Assembly (NCBI RefSeq): GCF_040783975.1
Contig: NZ_CP160631.1
Location: 1,054,001 to 1,118,000, forward strand
DNA from: Pantoea sp. Ep11b
Lineage (GTDB): Bacteria; Pseudomonadota; Gammaproteobacteria; Enterobacterales; Enterobacteriaceae
Direction of reading: 5' to 3'
Length of the DNA stretch: 64,000 nt
Position numbers and translations under genes: made by a program. The notes under the pieces are model-generated. The model did not search any database, had not been told where the DNA came from, and worked only from the letters and a program-made list of their open reading frames with translations. Shown here piece by piece: positions 1 to 12,425 of the stretch (positions are counted from its first letter, which is position 1; the number at the start of each line of letters is the position of its first letter).

Positions 1-29
1 CCGGTGTGCTGAGTAAATTTATTCGCCAT
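1..29 (-). CDS. leuD: 3-isopropylmalate dehydratase small subunit LeuD, N-terminal fragment
   Basis: Only the first nine codons are in the window (ATG at 29-27), reading MANKFTQHT, the start of the small subunit of isopropylmalate isomerase. The gene continues leftward beyond base 1. It lies 3 bases downstream of the leuC stop in the same orientation, as in the leuABCD operon. The identification rests on the short peptide and on operon position. Confidence 0.85.
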
Positions 30-32
30 GAC

Positions 33-1439
33 TTAAGCTCCTGTCGTCAGTTCACGGATGTCGGCAAAGTGGCCGGTCACGGCCGCCGCTGCGGCCATCG
101 CCGGGCTGACCAGATGCGTCCGGCCACCGCGGCCCTGACGGCCTTCAAAGTTACGGTTGCTGGTGGAGGCGCAGCGCTCGCCCGGATTCAGACGGTCGTT
201 ATTCATCGCCAGACACATCGAGCAGCCCGGCAGACGCCATTCAAAGCCCGCTTCCAGGAAGATTTTATCCAGACCTTCCGCTTCAGCCTGCGCCTTCACC
301 GGACCGGAACCCGGTACCACCATCGCAATCACGCCCGGCGCGACCCTGCGGCCTTTGGCGATCGCGGCCGCCGCACGCAGGTCTTCAATACGGGAGTTGG
401 TGCAGGAGCCGATGAACACCTTATCAATCGCGACGTCGGTCAGACGGATGCCGGGCTGCAGGTTCATGTAGGCCAGCGCTTTTTCCGCAGAGGCGCGCTC
501 CACCGGATCGGCAAACGAGGCCGGATTCGGGATCAGCTGATCGACTGCGATCACCTGGCCCGGGTTGGTGCCCCAGGTCACCTGCGGCGCAATCTCTTCC
601 GCCTGCAGCGTCACCACCGCATCATAGTGCGCGCCCTCGTCAGACTTCAGCGTGCGCCAGTACTCTACGGCCTGATCCCATTTCTCACCCTGCGGCGAGA
701 ACTGGCGACCCTTCAGGTAGCTGAAGGTCGTCTCATCCGGTGCGACCAGGCCCGCTTTCGCGCCCATTTCGATCGCCATGTTGCACAGGGTCATACGGCC
801 TTCCATGCTCAGCGCCTGGATCGCCGGGCCGCAGAATTCAACCACATAGCCGGTACCGCCTGCGCTGCCGGTTTTGCCGATGATCGCCAGCACGATATCT
901 TTTGCGGTAATGCCGGTGGAAGCCTGACCCAGCACTTCGATCTTCATGGTTTTAGCCCGACCCTGTTTCAGCGTCTGAGTGGCAAACACATGCTCGACTT
1001 CAGAGGTGCCGATACCAAAGGCCAGCGAGCCAAAAGCGCCGTGCGTCGCGGTGTGCGAGTCGCCGCAGACGATGGTCATGCCCGGCAGCGTCATGCCCTG
1101 CTCAGGGCCGATAACGTGGACGATGCCCTGGAAAGGGTGGTTCAGGTCATACAGCTGGACGCCAAACTCTGCGCAGTTCTTCATCAGCTCCTGCATCTGA
1201 ATACGCGCCATCTCGCCGGAGGCATTGATGTCTTTGGTCTGCGTCGAGACGTTGTGATCCATGGTGGCAAAGGTTTTGCCCGGCTGACGGACTTTACGCC
1301 CGTGCGCGCGCAGCCCGTCGAAAGCCTGGGGCGAGGTCACTTCATGGATCAGGTGACGATCGATGTAGAGTAACGGCGTTTCATTCGGCGCTTCGTGAAC
1401 GACATGAGCATCAAATAACTTCTGGTATAAGGTTTTCAT
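33..1439 (-). CDS. leuC: 3-isopropylmalate dehydratase large subunit LeuC
   Basis: Large subunit of the [4Fe-4S] isomerase that converts 2-isopropylmalate to 3-isopropylmalate in leucine synthesis; it works with LeuD in the cytoplasm. The 468-residue product has the aconitase-family motifs [23 protein letters not shown] and GCSMCLAMN, which supply the three cluster-binding cysteines. The frame is open further upstream, but the start at 1439 ([12 protein letters not shown]) matches the family N-terminus and lies 4 bases after the leuB stop. The upstream extension would overlap leuB and has no family similarity. Confidence 0.97.
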   Translation of the reverse strand: MKTLYQKLFDAHVVHEAPNETPLLYIDRHLIHEVTSPQAFDGLRAHGRKVRQPGKTFATMDHNVSTQTKDINASGEMARIQMQELMKNCAEFGVQLYDLNHPFQGIVHVIGPEQGMTLPGMTIVCGDSHTATHGAFGSLAFGIGTSEVEHVFATQTLKQGRAKTMKIEVLGQASTGITAKDIVLAIIGKTGSAGGTGYVVEFCGPAIQALSMEGRMTLCNMAIEMGAKAGLVAPDETTFSYLKGRQFSPQGEKWDQAVEYWRTLKSDEGAHYDAVVTLQAEEIAPQVTWGTNPGQVIAVDQLIPNPASFADPVERASAEKALAYMNLQPGIRLTDVAIDKVFIGSCTNSRIEDLRAAAAIAKGRRVAPGVIAMVVPGSGPVKAQAEAEGLDKIFLEAGFEWRLPGCSMCLAMNNDRLNPGERCASTSNRNFEGRQGRGGRTHLVSPAMAAAAAVTGHFADIRELTTGA

Positions 1440-1443
1440 TGTT

Positions 1444-4100
<2,657 letters not shown>

Positions 4101-4141
4101 CGTAATCATCCTTATGCGTTTTCTGGCCTGGCAACGAGCAT

Positions 4142-4170
4142 AAAAAAACCCGCGACAGGCGCGGGTTTTT
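4142..4170 (-). terminator. leu operon attenuator terminator
   Basis: On the minus strand a GC stem (CGCGGG pairing with CCCGCG, loop of 5) is flanked by A and U runs, forming an intrinsic terminator. It lies between leuL and leuA, about 20 bases after the leader-peptide stop. This is the position of the attenuator in the enterobacterial leucine operon. Confidence 0.9.
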
Positions 4171-4189
4171 AACTTTCAGCAGGTTTGAA

Positions 4190-4273
4190 TCAGTGTCTGA
4201 TTCCGCCCACAAGTCTACCGCGCAAGCTGTGTGCGTTTAGTAGTAGACCGAGAAGGCGAGCAAAACGAAACAT
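4190..4273 (-). CDS. leuL: leu operon leader peptide LeuL
   Basis: A 27-codon frame reading MFRFARLLGLLLNAHSLRG and then RLVGGIRH. Six of its residues are leucine, including a CTA-CTA-CTA run at codons 10-12, and a TAAGG ribosome site precedes the ATG. In the enterobacterial model, ribosome stalling at these leucine codons when charged tRNA-Leu is scarce prevents formation of the downstream terminator. The VGGI-x-H ending resembles E. coli LeuL. It is too short for ordinary ORF calling but is well supported by position, codons and the attenuator. Confidence 0.93.
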   Translation of the reverse strand: MFRFARLLGLLLNAHSLRGRLVGGIRH

Positions 4274-4308
4274 GGATTCAAACCTTATAGAATGTTGTGC
4301 TGCACATA

Positions 4309-4337
4309 TTGGTACTGGAATCACCGGGGGATGTCAA
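4309..4337 (-). promoter_or_regulatory. leu operon promoter
   Basis: A consensus -35 TTGACA (4337-4332) is followed after 17 bases by TACCAA (4314-4309) on the minus strand. The sequence TTGACATCC and the CCAGTA before the -10 closely resemble my recollection of the E. coli leu promoter. Transcription would begin near 4302, about 30 bases before leuL. Confidence 0.75.
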
Positions 4338-5002
4338 CCTTCAATGCAGGGTTATTCTGCGCGGTGCGGAAGGAAGATATTCTGTTATTTAACGGTCAGG
4401 CAGCGGATTAAACAGCAGGGTAACGGCGGCAGCAGTCACGCCCTTGTGCTGCGCGGCTTATTCAGCTCCTTTATGCGTTTATATTCATGAAATAAAAGGC
4501 ATTTAATCCTGGCCTGACTCAGGCTAAGCACAGAATTTATCACCTCCGGGTTAGCATAATCGCATGTGCATGACTGATTTAATGGTTAATTACGCCAGAA
4601 AAGAAAAATGTCAGACGATTGTGGGCTGGAGCCAGGCGTAATAAGTTTTCGTTATTTCTTAGATCACGCTGAAAATAATTTCTTCCTCAGCATTTTCCGC
4701 TGCGGTTCTGCGGCGCAATTAGTTTAATCCGCGCAGCCAATTCTTTTCGGGCAGAGCCTTTACGCCCCCGCCATTTAATTTACGCGGGTTTGCGGTTTGC
4801 CTGCCCGGTTAAGTGCGGTTATGGTAATCGACCTACTCTCAGAACAATGAACGCAGCAGATTTCTCTGTAACCGGACCGCGACCGCTGTGTCGCTGTCGT
4901 GAATAAACATACGTTTTAGATTGGCAAAGCAGTTACCGGCGCGATGTGACAGGCCCAGCGGGCCTGTCCGCAGCGTCAGGTTCTGCAGCCTGGAGGCAGA
5001 AG
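4338..5002. other. Gene-free leuL-ilvI intergenic region (no leuO)
   Basis: About 660 bases without a credible gene. It is AT-rich between about 4500 and 4760. In E. coli this interval holds leuO, encoding a LysR-type regulator, followed by the Lrp-regulated ilvIH promoter; no LysR-like helix-turn-helix frame exists here on either strand. The right half presumably carries the ilvIH promoter, but I could not assign a convincing -35/-10 pair. The 101-residue plus-strand frame at 4185-4490 overlaps leuL and the leu promoter and resembles nothing known. Confidence 0.7.
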
Positions 5003-6727
5003 ATGGAGATGTTGTCAGGAGCCGAAATGGTCGTCCGTTCGTTAATCGATCAGGGCGTTAAGCAGGTATTCGGTTATCCGGGTGGCGCAGTGCTGGATAT
5101 TTACGATGCGCTGCAAACCGTCGGAGGTATCGATCACATTCTGGTACGCCACGAGCAGGGTGCGGTGCATATGGCAGATGGCCTGGCGCGCGCGACCGGC
5201 GAAGTCGGCGTGGTGCTGGTCACCTCCGGCCCCGGCGCGACCAATGCGATTACCGGTATCGCCACCGCCTATATGGATTCGATTCCGCTGGTGATTCTGT
5301 CGGGCCAGGTTCCTTCGTCCCTGATTGGTTATGACGCCTTTCAGGAGTGCGATATGGTCGGCATCTCCCGCCCGGTGGTGAAGCACAGCTTCCTGGTGAA
5401 AAGCACTGAAGAGATCCCCGGCGTCCTGAAGAAGGCGTTCTGGCTGGCCGCCAGCGGACGGCCAGGCCCGGTGGTGATCGACCTGCCAAAAGATATTCTG
5501 AACCCGGCGAATAAGCTGCCTTATCACTGGCCTGAGACGGTCAGCATGCGCTCTTACAACCCAACCATTCAGGGGCACAAAGGGCAGATCAAACGCGCCC
5601 TGACTACACTGCTGGCCGCGAAGAAGCCGGTGATTTACGCCGGTGGCGGTGCCATTACCGCAGGCTGCGAAGCAGAACTGCTGCAGCTGGCCGAAAGCCT
5701 GAACGTGCCGGTGACGACCTCGCTGATGGGACTGGGGGCGTTTCCGGGCACCCACCGTCAGTGTGTCGGTATGCTGGGCATGCACGGCACCTACGAAGCC
5801 AATATGACGATGCACAACGCCGATCTGATTTTTGGCGTCGGCGTCCGCTTCGATGACCGCACCACCAACAATCTGGCGAAATATTGCCCCAACGCCACGA
5901 TAATGCATATCGACATTGACCCGACCTCTATCTCCAAAACGGTGGCGGCCGATATTCCGATTGTGGGTGATGCGAAGCAGGTACTGCAGCAGATGCTGGA
6001 GTTGCAGGCGCAGAGCGACAGCCCGTCGGGCAGCGAGAGCCTGCACGACTGGTGGCAGGCGATTGAAGGCTGGCGCAGCCGTCACTGTCTGGAGTTTGAT
6101 CGCACCAGCGACAAAATCAAGCCGCAGGCCGTGATCGAAACCATCAGCCGCCTGACCAAAGGCGAGGCCTATGTGACCTCGGATGTGGGCCAGCACCAGA
6201 TGTTTGCGGCGCTCTATTATCCGTTCGATAAACCGCGTCGCTGGATCAACTCCGGCGGTCTCGGCACGATGGGCTTCGGCCTGCCTGCCGCGCTGGGCGT
6301 GAAGATGGCGCTGCCGGAAGAGACGGTTATCTGCGTCACGGGCGATGGCAGTATCCAGATGAATATTCAGGAGCTGTCGACCGCGCTGCAGTACGATCTG
6401 CCGGTGCTGGTGCTGAACCTGAATAACCGGGTGCTGGGCATGGTGAAGCAGTGGCAGGATATGATCTACTCGGGCCGTCACTCTCAGTCTTATATGGAGT
6501 CGCTGCCTGATTTCGTCCGCCTGGCAGAAGCCTATGGCCACATCGGGATCGCCATTGAGCATCCGGCAGAACTGGAAGAGAAGCTGACGCTGGCGCTGGA
6601 AACCCTGGCGAAGGGGCGTCTGGTCTTTGTGGATGTCACCGTTGACGGTAGCGAACACGTCTACCCGATGCAGATTCGCGGTGGCAGCATGGATGAGATG
6701 TGGTTAAGCAAAACGGAGAGGACATAA
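5003..6727 (+). CDS. ilvI: Acetolactate synthase isozyme III large (catalytic) subunit IlvI
   Basis: Thiamine-diphosphate enzyme that makes acetolactate and acetohydroxybutyrate for valine, leucine and isoleucine. The 574-residue protein starts [18 protein letters not shown] behind a GGAGG site at 4992-4996. It has the FGYPGGAVL and [11 protein letters not shown] segments (catalytic Glu) and the ThDP motif GDGSIQMN...LNNR near residues 445-475. A longer in-frame start at 4946 lacks similarity. The ilvH start lies 2 bases downstream, so the two subunits are co-translated. Confidence 0.97.
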   Translation: MEMLSGAEMVVRSLIDQGVKQVFGYPGGAVLDIYDALQTVGGIDHILVRHEQGAVHMADGLARATGEVGVVLVTSGPGATNAITGIATAYMDSIPLVILSGQVPSSLIGYDAFQECDMVGISRPVVKHSFLVKSTEEIPGVLKKAFWLAASGRPGPVVIDLPKDILNPANKLPYHWPETVSMRSYNPTIQGHKGQIKRALTTLLAAKKPVIYAGGGAITAGCEAELLQLAESLNVPVTTSLMGLGAFPGTHRQCVGMLGMHGTYEANMTMHNADLIFGVGVRFDDRTTNNLAKYCPNATIMHIDIDPTSISKTVAADIPIVGDAKQVLQQMLELQAQSDSPSGSESLHDWWQAIEGWRSRHCLEFDRTSDKIKPQAVIETISRLTKGEAYVTSDVGQHQMFAALYYPFDKPRRWINSGGLGTMGFGLPAALGVKMALPEETVICVTGDGSIQMNIQELSTALQYDLPVLVLNLNNRVLGMVKQWQDMIYSGRHSQSYMESLPDFVRLAEAYGHIGIAIEHPAELEEKLTLALETLAKGRLVFVDVTVDGSEHVYPMQIRGGSMDEMWLSKTERT

Positions 6728-6729
6728 TT

Positions 6730-7221
6730 ATGCGTCGTATTTTATCAGTTCTGCTGGAGAATGAATCCGGCGCATTATCCCGTGTCGTCGGCCTGTTCTC
6801 GCAGCGTGGCTACAACATCGAAAGCCTGACCGTGGCACCGACTGACGATCCGACCCTGTCGCGGATGACTATCCAGACTGTGGGCGATCAGAAGGTGCTG
6901 GAGCAGATCGAGAAGCAGCTGCACAAGCTGGTCGATGTCCTGCGCGTTACCGAACTGGGCCAGGGTGCTTACGTTGAGCGCGAAATCATGCTGGTGAAGA
7001 TTCAGGCCAGCGGTTATGGCCGCGAAGAGGTGAAGCGGAATGCCGAGATCTTCCGCGGTCAGATTATCGACGTGACGCCAACGCTGTACACGGTTCAGCT
7101 TGCAGGCACCAGCGACAAACTGGACGCCTTCCTGAACTCCGTGCGCGAGGTGGCTGAAATCGTTGAGGTGGCGCGCTCCGGTATCGTGGGCGTTTCACGC
7201 GGCGATCGCATCATGCGTTAA
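6730..7221 (+). CDS. ilvH: Acetolactate synthase isozyme III small (regulatory) subunit IlvH
   Basis: Regulatory subunit that activates IlvI and confers valine feedback inhibition. The 163-residue product has an N-terminal ACT domain ([20 protein letters not shown]) with the glycine-containing loop that binds valine in this family, and a C-terminal ferredoxin-like domain. The start chosen is the ATG directly after the ilvI stop, matching the E. coli protein in length; the frame extends into ilvI but that extension has no similarity. Confidence 0.96.
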   Translation: MRRILSVLLENESGALSRVVGLFSQRGYNIESLTVAPTDDPTLSRMTIQTVGDQKVLEQIEKQLHKLVDVLRVTELGQGAYVEREIMLVKIQASGYGREEVKRNAEIFRGQIIDVTPTLYTVQLAGTSDKLDAFLNSVREVAEIVEVARSGIVGVSRGDRIMR

Positions 7222-7250
7222 TCACGCAGCGTGATCATCGATCCTGACCT

Positions 7251-7277
7251 AACCCGGCGAAATGCCGGGTTTTTTTA
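7251..7277 (+). terminator. Intrinsic terminator of ilvIH
   Basis: Perfect 8-bp stem AACCCGGC/GCCGGGTT with a 5-base loop, followed by a run of T, 30 bases after the ilvH stop. Confidence 0.9.
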
Positions 7278-7415
7278 TTTTTTATGCGCCAGGCGGATTA
7301 CATTCAGAAAAGCGGTTGCTCCGCGCACTTTTCTGCTGTTAGATGAGAGTCATAGGTTATCCATAGCGTAACTGCGGCTATTCTGCCGCAACGCGGAGTT
7401 GATGGTGGGGTTATC

Positions 7416-8426
7416 GTGAAGCTGGATGAAATCGCGCGTTTAGCAGGCGTATCGCGCACCACGGCCAGTTATGTCATCAATGGCAAAGCGCGGCAGTATC
7501 GTGTCAGCGACAAAACCGTTGAGAAAGTGATGGCGGTGGTTCGTGAGCATAATTATCACCCTAATGCGGTGGCCGCCGGGCTGCGCGCCGGGCGCACGCG
7601 CTCGATTGGATTAGTGATTCCCGATCTGGAAAACACCAGTTACACCCGTATTGCCAACTATCTTGAGCGGCAGGCGCGCCAGCGCGGCTACCAGCTGCTG
7701 ATCGCCTGTTCAGAAGATCAGCCCGATAACGAGATGCGCTGCATCGAGCATCTGCTCCAGCGGCAGGTCGATGCGATCATCGTCTCAACCTCGTTACCGC
7801 CGGAACACCCTTTCTATCAGCGCTGGATCAACGATCCGCTGCCGATCATCGCGTTAGACCGGGCGCTGGATCGTGAGCACTTCACCAGCGTCGTCGGTGC
7901 CGACCAGGACGATGCGCAGACGCTGGCCGCTGAATTGCGTCAGCTGGATGTCAAAAATGTACTTTTCCTGGGGGCGCTACCTGAGCTCTCCGTGAGTTTC
8001 CTGCGCGAAATGGGCTTCCGTGACGCCTGGAAAGGCGATTCCCGCCCGATAGACTACATCTACTGCAACAGTTTTGAGCGGACCGCCGCCGCCGCGCTGT
8101 TTGAACGTTATCTTGAAGATCACCCGATGCCGGAGGCGCTGTTTACCACCTCCTTTGGTCTGCTGCAGGGGGTGATGGATGTGACGCTGAAACGAGACGG
8201 GCGCCTGCCGACCGAGCTGGCGATTGCCACCTTTGGCGACCACGAACTGCTCGATTTTCTTGAGTGTCCGGTGCTGGCCGTCGGGCAGCGTCATCGCGAT
8301 GTGGCAGAGCGCGTGCTGGAATTAGTTTTAGCCTCGCTGGATGAGCCCAGAAAACCGAAACCGGGTTTAACCCGCATCCGGCGTAATTTATACCGGCGCG
8401 GACAATTAAGCCGAAGAGTGAAATGA
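7416..8426 (+). CDS. cra: Catabolite repressor/activator Cra (FruR)
   Basis: LacI-family regulator of carbon flow between glycolysis and gluconeogenesis; fructose 1-phosphate relieves DNA binding in the known homologue. The 336-residue protein starts with GTG and has the N-terminal helix-turn-helix [20 protein letters not shown], a hinge helix near residues 48-58 and a periplasmic-binding-protein-like core. The first 130 residues are almost identical to E. coli Cra. It is flanked by terminators and stands alone between ilvIH and the mra promoter, as in E. coli. Confidence 0.96.
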   Translation: MKLDEIARLAGVSRTTASYVINGKARQYRVSDKTVEKVMAVVREHNYHPNAVAAGLRAGRTRSIGLVIPDLENTSYTRIANYLERQARQRGYQLLIACSEDQPDNEMRCIEHLLQRQVDAIIVSTSLPPEHPFYQRWINDPLPIIALDRALDREHFTSVVGADQDDAQTLAAELRQLDVKNVLFLGALPELSVSFLREMGFRDAWKGDSRPIDYIYCNSFERTAAAALFERYLEDHPMPEALFTTSFGLLQGVMDVTLKRDGRLPTELAIATFGDHELLDFLECPVLAVGQRHRDVAERVLELVLASLDEPRKPKPGLTRIRRNLYRRGQLSRRVK

Positions 8427-8432
8427 ATCTCA

Positions 8433-8462
8433 GGCGGGTATTACCATGCCCGCCCGCTTTAT
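8433..8462 (+). terminator. Probable terminator of cra
   Basis: Stem GGCGGG/CCCGCC (8433-8438 with 8449-8454), extended by a G-T and an A-T pair, 7 bases after the cra stop. The trailing sequence has only a short T run, so termination strength is uncertain. Confidence 0.55.
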
Positions 8463-8831
8463 TTCACGATTTAACTGATTAAATAAACAGGTCGGCGTAA
8501 AAAAGCGTAAATTCTCCTCATCAAATCTAACAAAGCAGAAAGCACGAATTTTATTATCTGCTTACAACTTCAACAAACTTCCCGGCCCCGTAGCTCCTGA
8601 ACCCGCTGGGCTTCCTTTCAGAAATCCCCTAAAATGCCGCAGCTTTATGCCGGACTGCGATAAATATTAAGTCGGTCACATTGTTTCATTTTTAAGCGTT
8701 TTTTCACAGGTCGTTTTTTTTATTCAGATATTCATTGGCTTAATTTTTACTTTTCTCTTTCATTCGATTATATCGTCGCCAGAGATTAATTTTGCGCTCT
8801 GTAAAGAGTGATATTCAGCTACCGCTCCGGC
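8463..8831. other. AT-rich gap between cra and the mra promoter
   Basis: About 370 bases with no credible coding frame on either strand and many A/T runs, including TCGTTTTTTTTATTC near 8711. Nothing could be assigned. It ends at the -35 element of the mra promoter. Confidence 0.6.
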
Positions 8832-8860
8832 TTGACAACGATTTCCCCGGGTCCTTAAAC
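8832..8860 (+). promoter_or_regulatory. mra promoter of the division/cell-wall cluster
   Basis: A consensus -35 TTGACA at 8832-8837 and TTAAAC at 8855-8860 are separated by 17 bases. The expected start is near 8867, about 55 bases before mraZ. In E. coli this promoter is needed for most genes from mraZ to ftsW. Confidence 0.75.
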
Positions 8861-8867
8861 TCGTTTC

Positions 8868-8902
8868 GTGGTAAAAAGTGGGATAAAGTGGTGTAAACGG
8901 GT
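8868..8902 (+). promoter_or_regulatory. MraZ operator: four 10-bp-spaced repeats
   Basis: GTGGT, GTGGG, GTGGT and CGGGT begin at 8868, 8878, 8888 and 8898, exactly one helical turn apart, immediately after the predicted transcription start. TGGG-type repeats of this spacing in mraZ 5-prime regions are the known binding sites of the ring-shaped MraZ protein, so mraZ is probably autoregulated. The fourth repeat is the most degenerate. Confidence 0.8.
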
Positions 8903-8922
8903 GACCAGGAGGAGAGACTGGC

Positions 8923-9381
8923 ATGTTCCGCGGAGCAACGTTAGTCAATCTCGACAGCAAAGGGCGGCTCGCCGTACCGACGCGCTATCGCGATTTGCTG
9001 ATCGGGGAGTCTCAGGGGCAGATGGTCTGTACCATCGACCTCCACCAGCCATGCCTGTTGCTTTATACCCTGCCCGAATGGGAAATCATTGAAAAAAAGC
9101 TGGCACGCCTTTCCAGTATGAATCCACTTGAGCGTCGTGTGCAGCGTTTGCTGCTGGGCCATGCCAGTGAATGTCAGATGGACAGCGCGGGCCGCCTGCT
9201 GCTGGCGAACACGCTTCGGCAGCATGCAAAATTAACCAAAGAAGTGATGCTGGTTGGACAGTTCAACAAGTTTGAGCTGTGGGATGAACAGACCTGGTAT
9301 CAACAAGTCAGGGACGATATTGACGCAGAACAGTCGGCTCAGGAGCCTTTATCTGAGCGGTTGCAGGACTTGTCGCTATAG
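8923..9381 (+). CDS. mraZ: Transcriptional regulator MraZ
   Basis: AbrB/SpoVT-fold DNA-binding protein that represses its own promoter and the cluster behind it. The 152-residue product has the duplicated MraZ half-domains: [22 protein letters not shown] at the N-terminus and [17 protein letters not shown] in the middle, each with the DxxGR signature. An AGGAGGAG ribosome site precedes the ATG. It is the first gene of the cluster, 2 bases before rsmH. Confidence 0.97.
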   Translation: MFRGATLVNLDSKGRLAVPTRYRDLLIGESQGQMVCTIDLHQPCLLLYTLPEWEIIEKKLARLSSMNPLERRVQRLLLGHASECQMDSAGRLLLANTLRQHAKLTKEVMLVGQFNKFELWDEQTWYQQVRDDIDAEQSAQEPLSERLQDLSL

Positions 9382-9383
9382 CT

Positions 9384-10325
9384 ATGCAGGAAAATTTCAA
9401 ACATACCACCGTACTGTTGGACGAGGCGGTTAACGGCCTCAATATCAGGGAAGACGGTATTTACATCGACGGCACCTTTGGTCGCGGTGGTCATTCACGC
9501 CTGATTCTTTCTCAGCTGGGAGAGAAGGGCAGGCTGATCGCTATCGATCGGGACCCGCAGGCGATTGCTGCCGCTGCCGACATCACTGACCCGCGCTTTT
9601 CCATTATTCATGGTCCTTTTTCCGCCCTCGCAGAGTATGTGACAGAACGGGATCTGGTCGGGAAAATTGATGGCATCCTGCTGGATCTGGGCGTCTCCTC
9701 GCCGCAGCTGGATGATGCGGAACGCGGCTTCTCCTTTATGCGTGACGGGCCGCTGGATATGCGCATGGACCCTTCCCGGGGTCAGTCTGCCGCAGAGTGG
9801 CTGCTGAATGCGGAAGAGGCTGACATCGCCTTCGTCCTGAAAACCTACGGTGAAGAGCGATTCGCTAAGCGCATCGCCCGGGCTATCGTCGAACGCAATC
9901 GCGAACAGCCGATGACCCGCACCCGGGAACTGGCTGAAGTTATTGCCGTCGCCACACCGGTAAAAGATAAGTTCAAGCATCCGGCCACGCGCAGCTTCCA
10001 GGCCATTCGTATCTGGATTAACAGTGAGCTGGAAGAGATCGACACTGCCCTGAAAGGTGCGGTTGAGGTACTGGCTCCGCAGGGGCGTCTCTCGGTGATC
10101 AGCTTCCATTCCCTGGAAGATCGGCTGGTTAAACGCTTTATGCGCGACCAGAGTCGCGGGCCGCAGGTGCCTGCCGGGCTGCCGATGACCGAACATCAGC
10201 TGCGCGCCCTGGGTGGCCGGGAACTGAAACTGCTCGGCAAAATGTCGCCGGGTGATGCAGAAGTTGCCGAAAACCCACGCGCCCGCAGCTCGGTATTACG
10301 TATCGCGGAGAAAACCGACGCATGA
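9384..10325 (+). CDS. rsmH: 16S rRNA (cytosine-1402-N4)-methyltransferase RsmH
   Basis: S-adenosylmethionine-dependent methyltransferase acting on C1402 of 16S rRNA in the ribosomal P site. The 313-residue protein has the Rossmann motif [12 protein letters not shown] near residues 33-44, [14 protein letters not shown] for the substrate pocket, and [11 protein letters not shown] near the C-terminus. It overlaps ftsL by 4 bases (ATGA), so translation is probably coupled. Confidence 0.97.
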   Translation: MQENFKHTTVLLDEAVNGLNIREDGIYIDGTFGRGGHSRLILSQLGEKGRLIAIDRDPQAIAAAADITDPRFSIIHGPFSALAEYVTERDLVGKIDGILLDLGVSSPQLDDAERGFSFMRDGPLDMRMDPSRGQSAAEWLLNAEEADIAFVLKTYGEERFAKRIARAIVERNREQPMTRTRELAEVIAVATPVKDKFKHPATRSFQAIRIWINSELEEIDTALKGAVEVLAPQGRLSVISFHSLEDRLVKRFMRDQSRGPQVPAGLPMTEHQLRALGGRELKLLGKMSPGDAEVAENPRARSSVLRIAEKTDA

Positions 10326-10642
10326 TCGGTAACGAGCGTCACAGTCTGCCCGCCGTCATCGGCGGGGATCTGCTGCGAAAGGGCAAGATTCCGGTGCTGT
10401 TGCTGATCGCCGTAGTGGTGTCGGCTGTGCTGGTGGTGACCACTACCCACAAAACACGCCTGCTTACCGCACAGCGTGAGCAGCTGGTCCTGGAGCGTGA
10501 CGCGCTGGACATTGAGTGGCGCAACCTGATTCTGGAAGAGAATGCCCTGGGCGACCACAGTCGTGTCGAACGCATTGCCACCGAGAAGCTGCAACTGCAG
10601 CACGTTGATCCTTCACAAGAAAATATCGTGGTGCAGAAATAA
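10322..10642 (+). CDS. ftsL: Cell division protein FtsL
   Basis: Small bitopic divisome protein that forms the FtsQ-FtsL-FtsB complex. The 106-residue product has a short cytoplasmic N-terminus, a single membrane span (about residues 24-42, [19 protein letters not shown]) and a periplasmic heptad-rich coiled coil ([16 protein letters not shown] onward). It overlaps the rsmH stop and precedes ftsI by 16 bases. Confidence 0.95.
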   Translation: MIGNERHSLPAVIGGDLLRKGKIPVLLLIAVVVSAVLVVTTTHKTRLLTAQREQLVLERDALDIEWRNLILEENALGDHSRVERIATEKLQLQHVDPSQENIVVQK

Positions 10643-10658
10643 GGATTTCAGATAGCGA

Positions 10659-12425
10659 ATGAGCGGTACAGGCAGAACGCTGAAGTTAAAGAAACCGGAA
10701 GATAAGGCCAGCTTTGTAAGCTGGCGTTTTGCGTTGCTGTGCGGCTGTATTTTGCTGGCGCTGGGAGGCCTGCTGTCGCGGGTGGCCTGGCTGCAGGTGA
10801 TTAATCCGGGCAAGCTGGTTAAAGAGGGCGATCTGCGCTCACTGCGCGTTCAGGCGGTGCCGACGTCGCGCGGGATGATCAGCGACCGCGCCGGACGCCC
10901 GCTGGCGGTGAGTGTGCCGGTGAATGCGATCTGGGCCGATCCCAAAGAGCTGCACGCCGGGGGCGGCGTGACGCTGGACAGCCGCTGGAAGGCGCTCTCC
11001 GATGCGCTCTCGATTCCGCTCGATCAGCTGGCAGCCCGCGTTAATGCCAATCCCAAAGGCCGCTTTGTCTATCTGGCGCGCCAGGTCAATCCGGCCATCG
11101 GCGACTACGTCAAAAAACTCAAACTGCCGGGTATTCATCTGCGCGAAGAGTCGCGCCGCTACTATCCTGCCGGGCAGGTGACCTCCCATCTGATTGGCTT
11201 CACCAACATCGATGGCCAGGGCATTGAAGGCATCGAAAAGAGCTTTGATAAGTGGCTCACCGGCGCGCCGGGCGAAAGAACGGTGCGTAAAGATCGCTAT
11301 GGCCGGGTCATTGAAGATATCTCTTCCGTGGACAGCCGCGCCGCCCACAACCTGACGCTCAGCATCGATGAGCGGCTCCAGGCGCTGGTCTACCGTGAAC
11401 TCAACAACGCTGTCGCCTTTAACAAAGCGGAGTCGGGAACAGCGGTGCTGGTGGACGTGAACACCGGCGAAGTGCTGGCGATGGCCAACAGCCCGGCTTA
11501 CAACCCGAACAACCTCAGCAACACGCCGAAAGATCTGATGCGCAACCGCGCGATCACCGACATCTTTGAGCCAGGCTCGACTGTGAAGCCGATGGTGGTG
11601 ATGACGGCGCTGCAGCGTGGCGTGGTCAGAGAGAACAGCGTCCTGAATACCGTGCCGTACCGCGTCAATGGTCATGAGATCAAGGATGTGGCGCGCTACA
11701 ACGAACTGACCCTGACAGGGGTTTTGCAGAAGTCGAGTAACGTCGGTGTTTCACGTCTGGCGTTAGCGATGCCCTCCTCAGCGCTGGTAGAAACTTACGC
11801 GCGCTTTGGCCTGGGTAAACCGACCAATTTGGGGTTGGTCGGGGAAAGCAGTGGCTTATACCCTAAAAAACAACGGTGGTCTGACATAGAGAGGGCCACC
11901 TTCTCTTTTGGCTACGGGCTAATGGTAACGCCGTTACAGTTAGCGCGGGTCTACGCAACGATTGGCAGCTATGGCATTAACCGTCCGCTGTCGATCACCA
12001 AAGTCGATCCCCCCGTCGCGGGTCAGCGCGTCTTCGATGAATCACTGGTTAAAACCGTGATGCATATGATGGAAAGCGTGGCGCTGCCCGGCGGCGGCGG
12101 CGTCAAAGCGGCCATCAAGGGCTACCGGATTGCGATAAAAACCGGTACGGCGAAAAAGGTCGGTCCGGACGGACGTTACGTCAATAAATACATTGCTTAT
12201 ACCGCAGGCGTGGCGCCTGCGAGTCATCCCCGATTCGCGCTGGTGGTGGTGATCAACGATCCACAGGCCGGCAAGTATTACGGCGGTGCGGTTTCCGCAC
12301 CGGTGTTTGGTGCCATCATGGGCGGCGTACTGCGCACCATGAACATTGAGCCGGATGCGTTACCGACAAATGACAAGAACGAGCTGGTGACTAACAGAAG
12401 TGAGGAAACAAGTGACAGATCGTAA
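10659..12425 (+). CDS. ftsI: Peptidoglycan transpeptidase FtsI (PBP3)
   Basis: Septum-specific transpeptidase. The 588-residue protein has an N-terminal membrane anchor (about residues 21-40), a pedestal domain and the three catalytic boxes: [10 protein letters not shown] with the acylated serine near residue 307, KSSNVG, and KTGTAKK near residue 494. Length and motifs match E. coli FtsI. The last 14 bases overlap the start of murE. Confidence 0.97.
   Translation: MSGTGRTLKLKKPEDKASFVSWRFALLCGCILLALGGLLSRVAWLQVINPGKLVKEGDLRSLRVQAVPTSRGMISDRAGRPLAVSVPVNAIWADPKELHAGGGVTLDSRWKALSDALSIPLDQLAARVNANPKGRFVYLARQVNPAIGDYVKKLKLPGIHLREESRRYYPAGQVTSHLIGFTNIDGQGIEGIEKSFDKWLTGAPGERTVRKDRYGRVIEDISSVDSRAAHNLTLSIDERLQALVYRELNNAVAFNKAESGTAVLVDVNTGEVLAMANSPAYNPNNLSNTPKDLMRNRAITDIFEPGSTVKPMVVMTALQRGVVRENSVLNTVPYRVNGHEIKDVARYNELTLTGVLQKSSNVGVSRLALAMPSSALVETYARFGLGKPTNLGLVGESSGLYPKKQRWSDIERATFSFGYGLMVTPLQLARVYATIGSYGINRPLSITKVDPPVAGQRVFDESLVKTVMHMMESVALPGGGGVKAAIKGYRIAIKTGTAKKVGPDGRYVNKYIAYTAGVAPASHPRFALVVVINDPQAGKYYGGAVSAPVFGAIMGGVLRTMNIEPDALPTNDKNELVTNRSEETSDRS

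Noticed and set aside
6..1373. 455-codon plus-strand open frame opposite leuC
   Set aside because: It is the antisense shadow of leuC, whose conserved motifs prove the minus strand is coding; the frame is Arg/His-rich and matches no family.
4185..4490. 101-codon plus-strand frame across leuL and the leu promoter, considered as a leuO remnant
   Set aside because: No LysR helix-turn-helix or other LeuO segment can be recognised in it.
5042..6658. 538-codon minus-strand open frame opposite ilvI
   Set aside because: Antisense shadow of ilvI in GC-rich DNA; no domain features.
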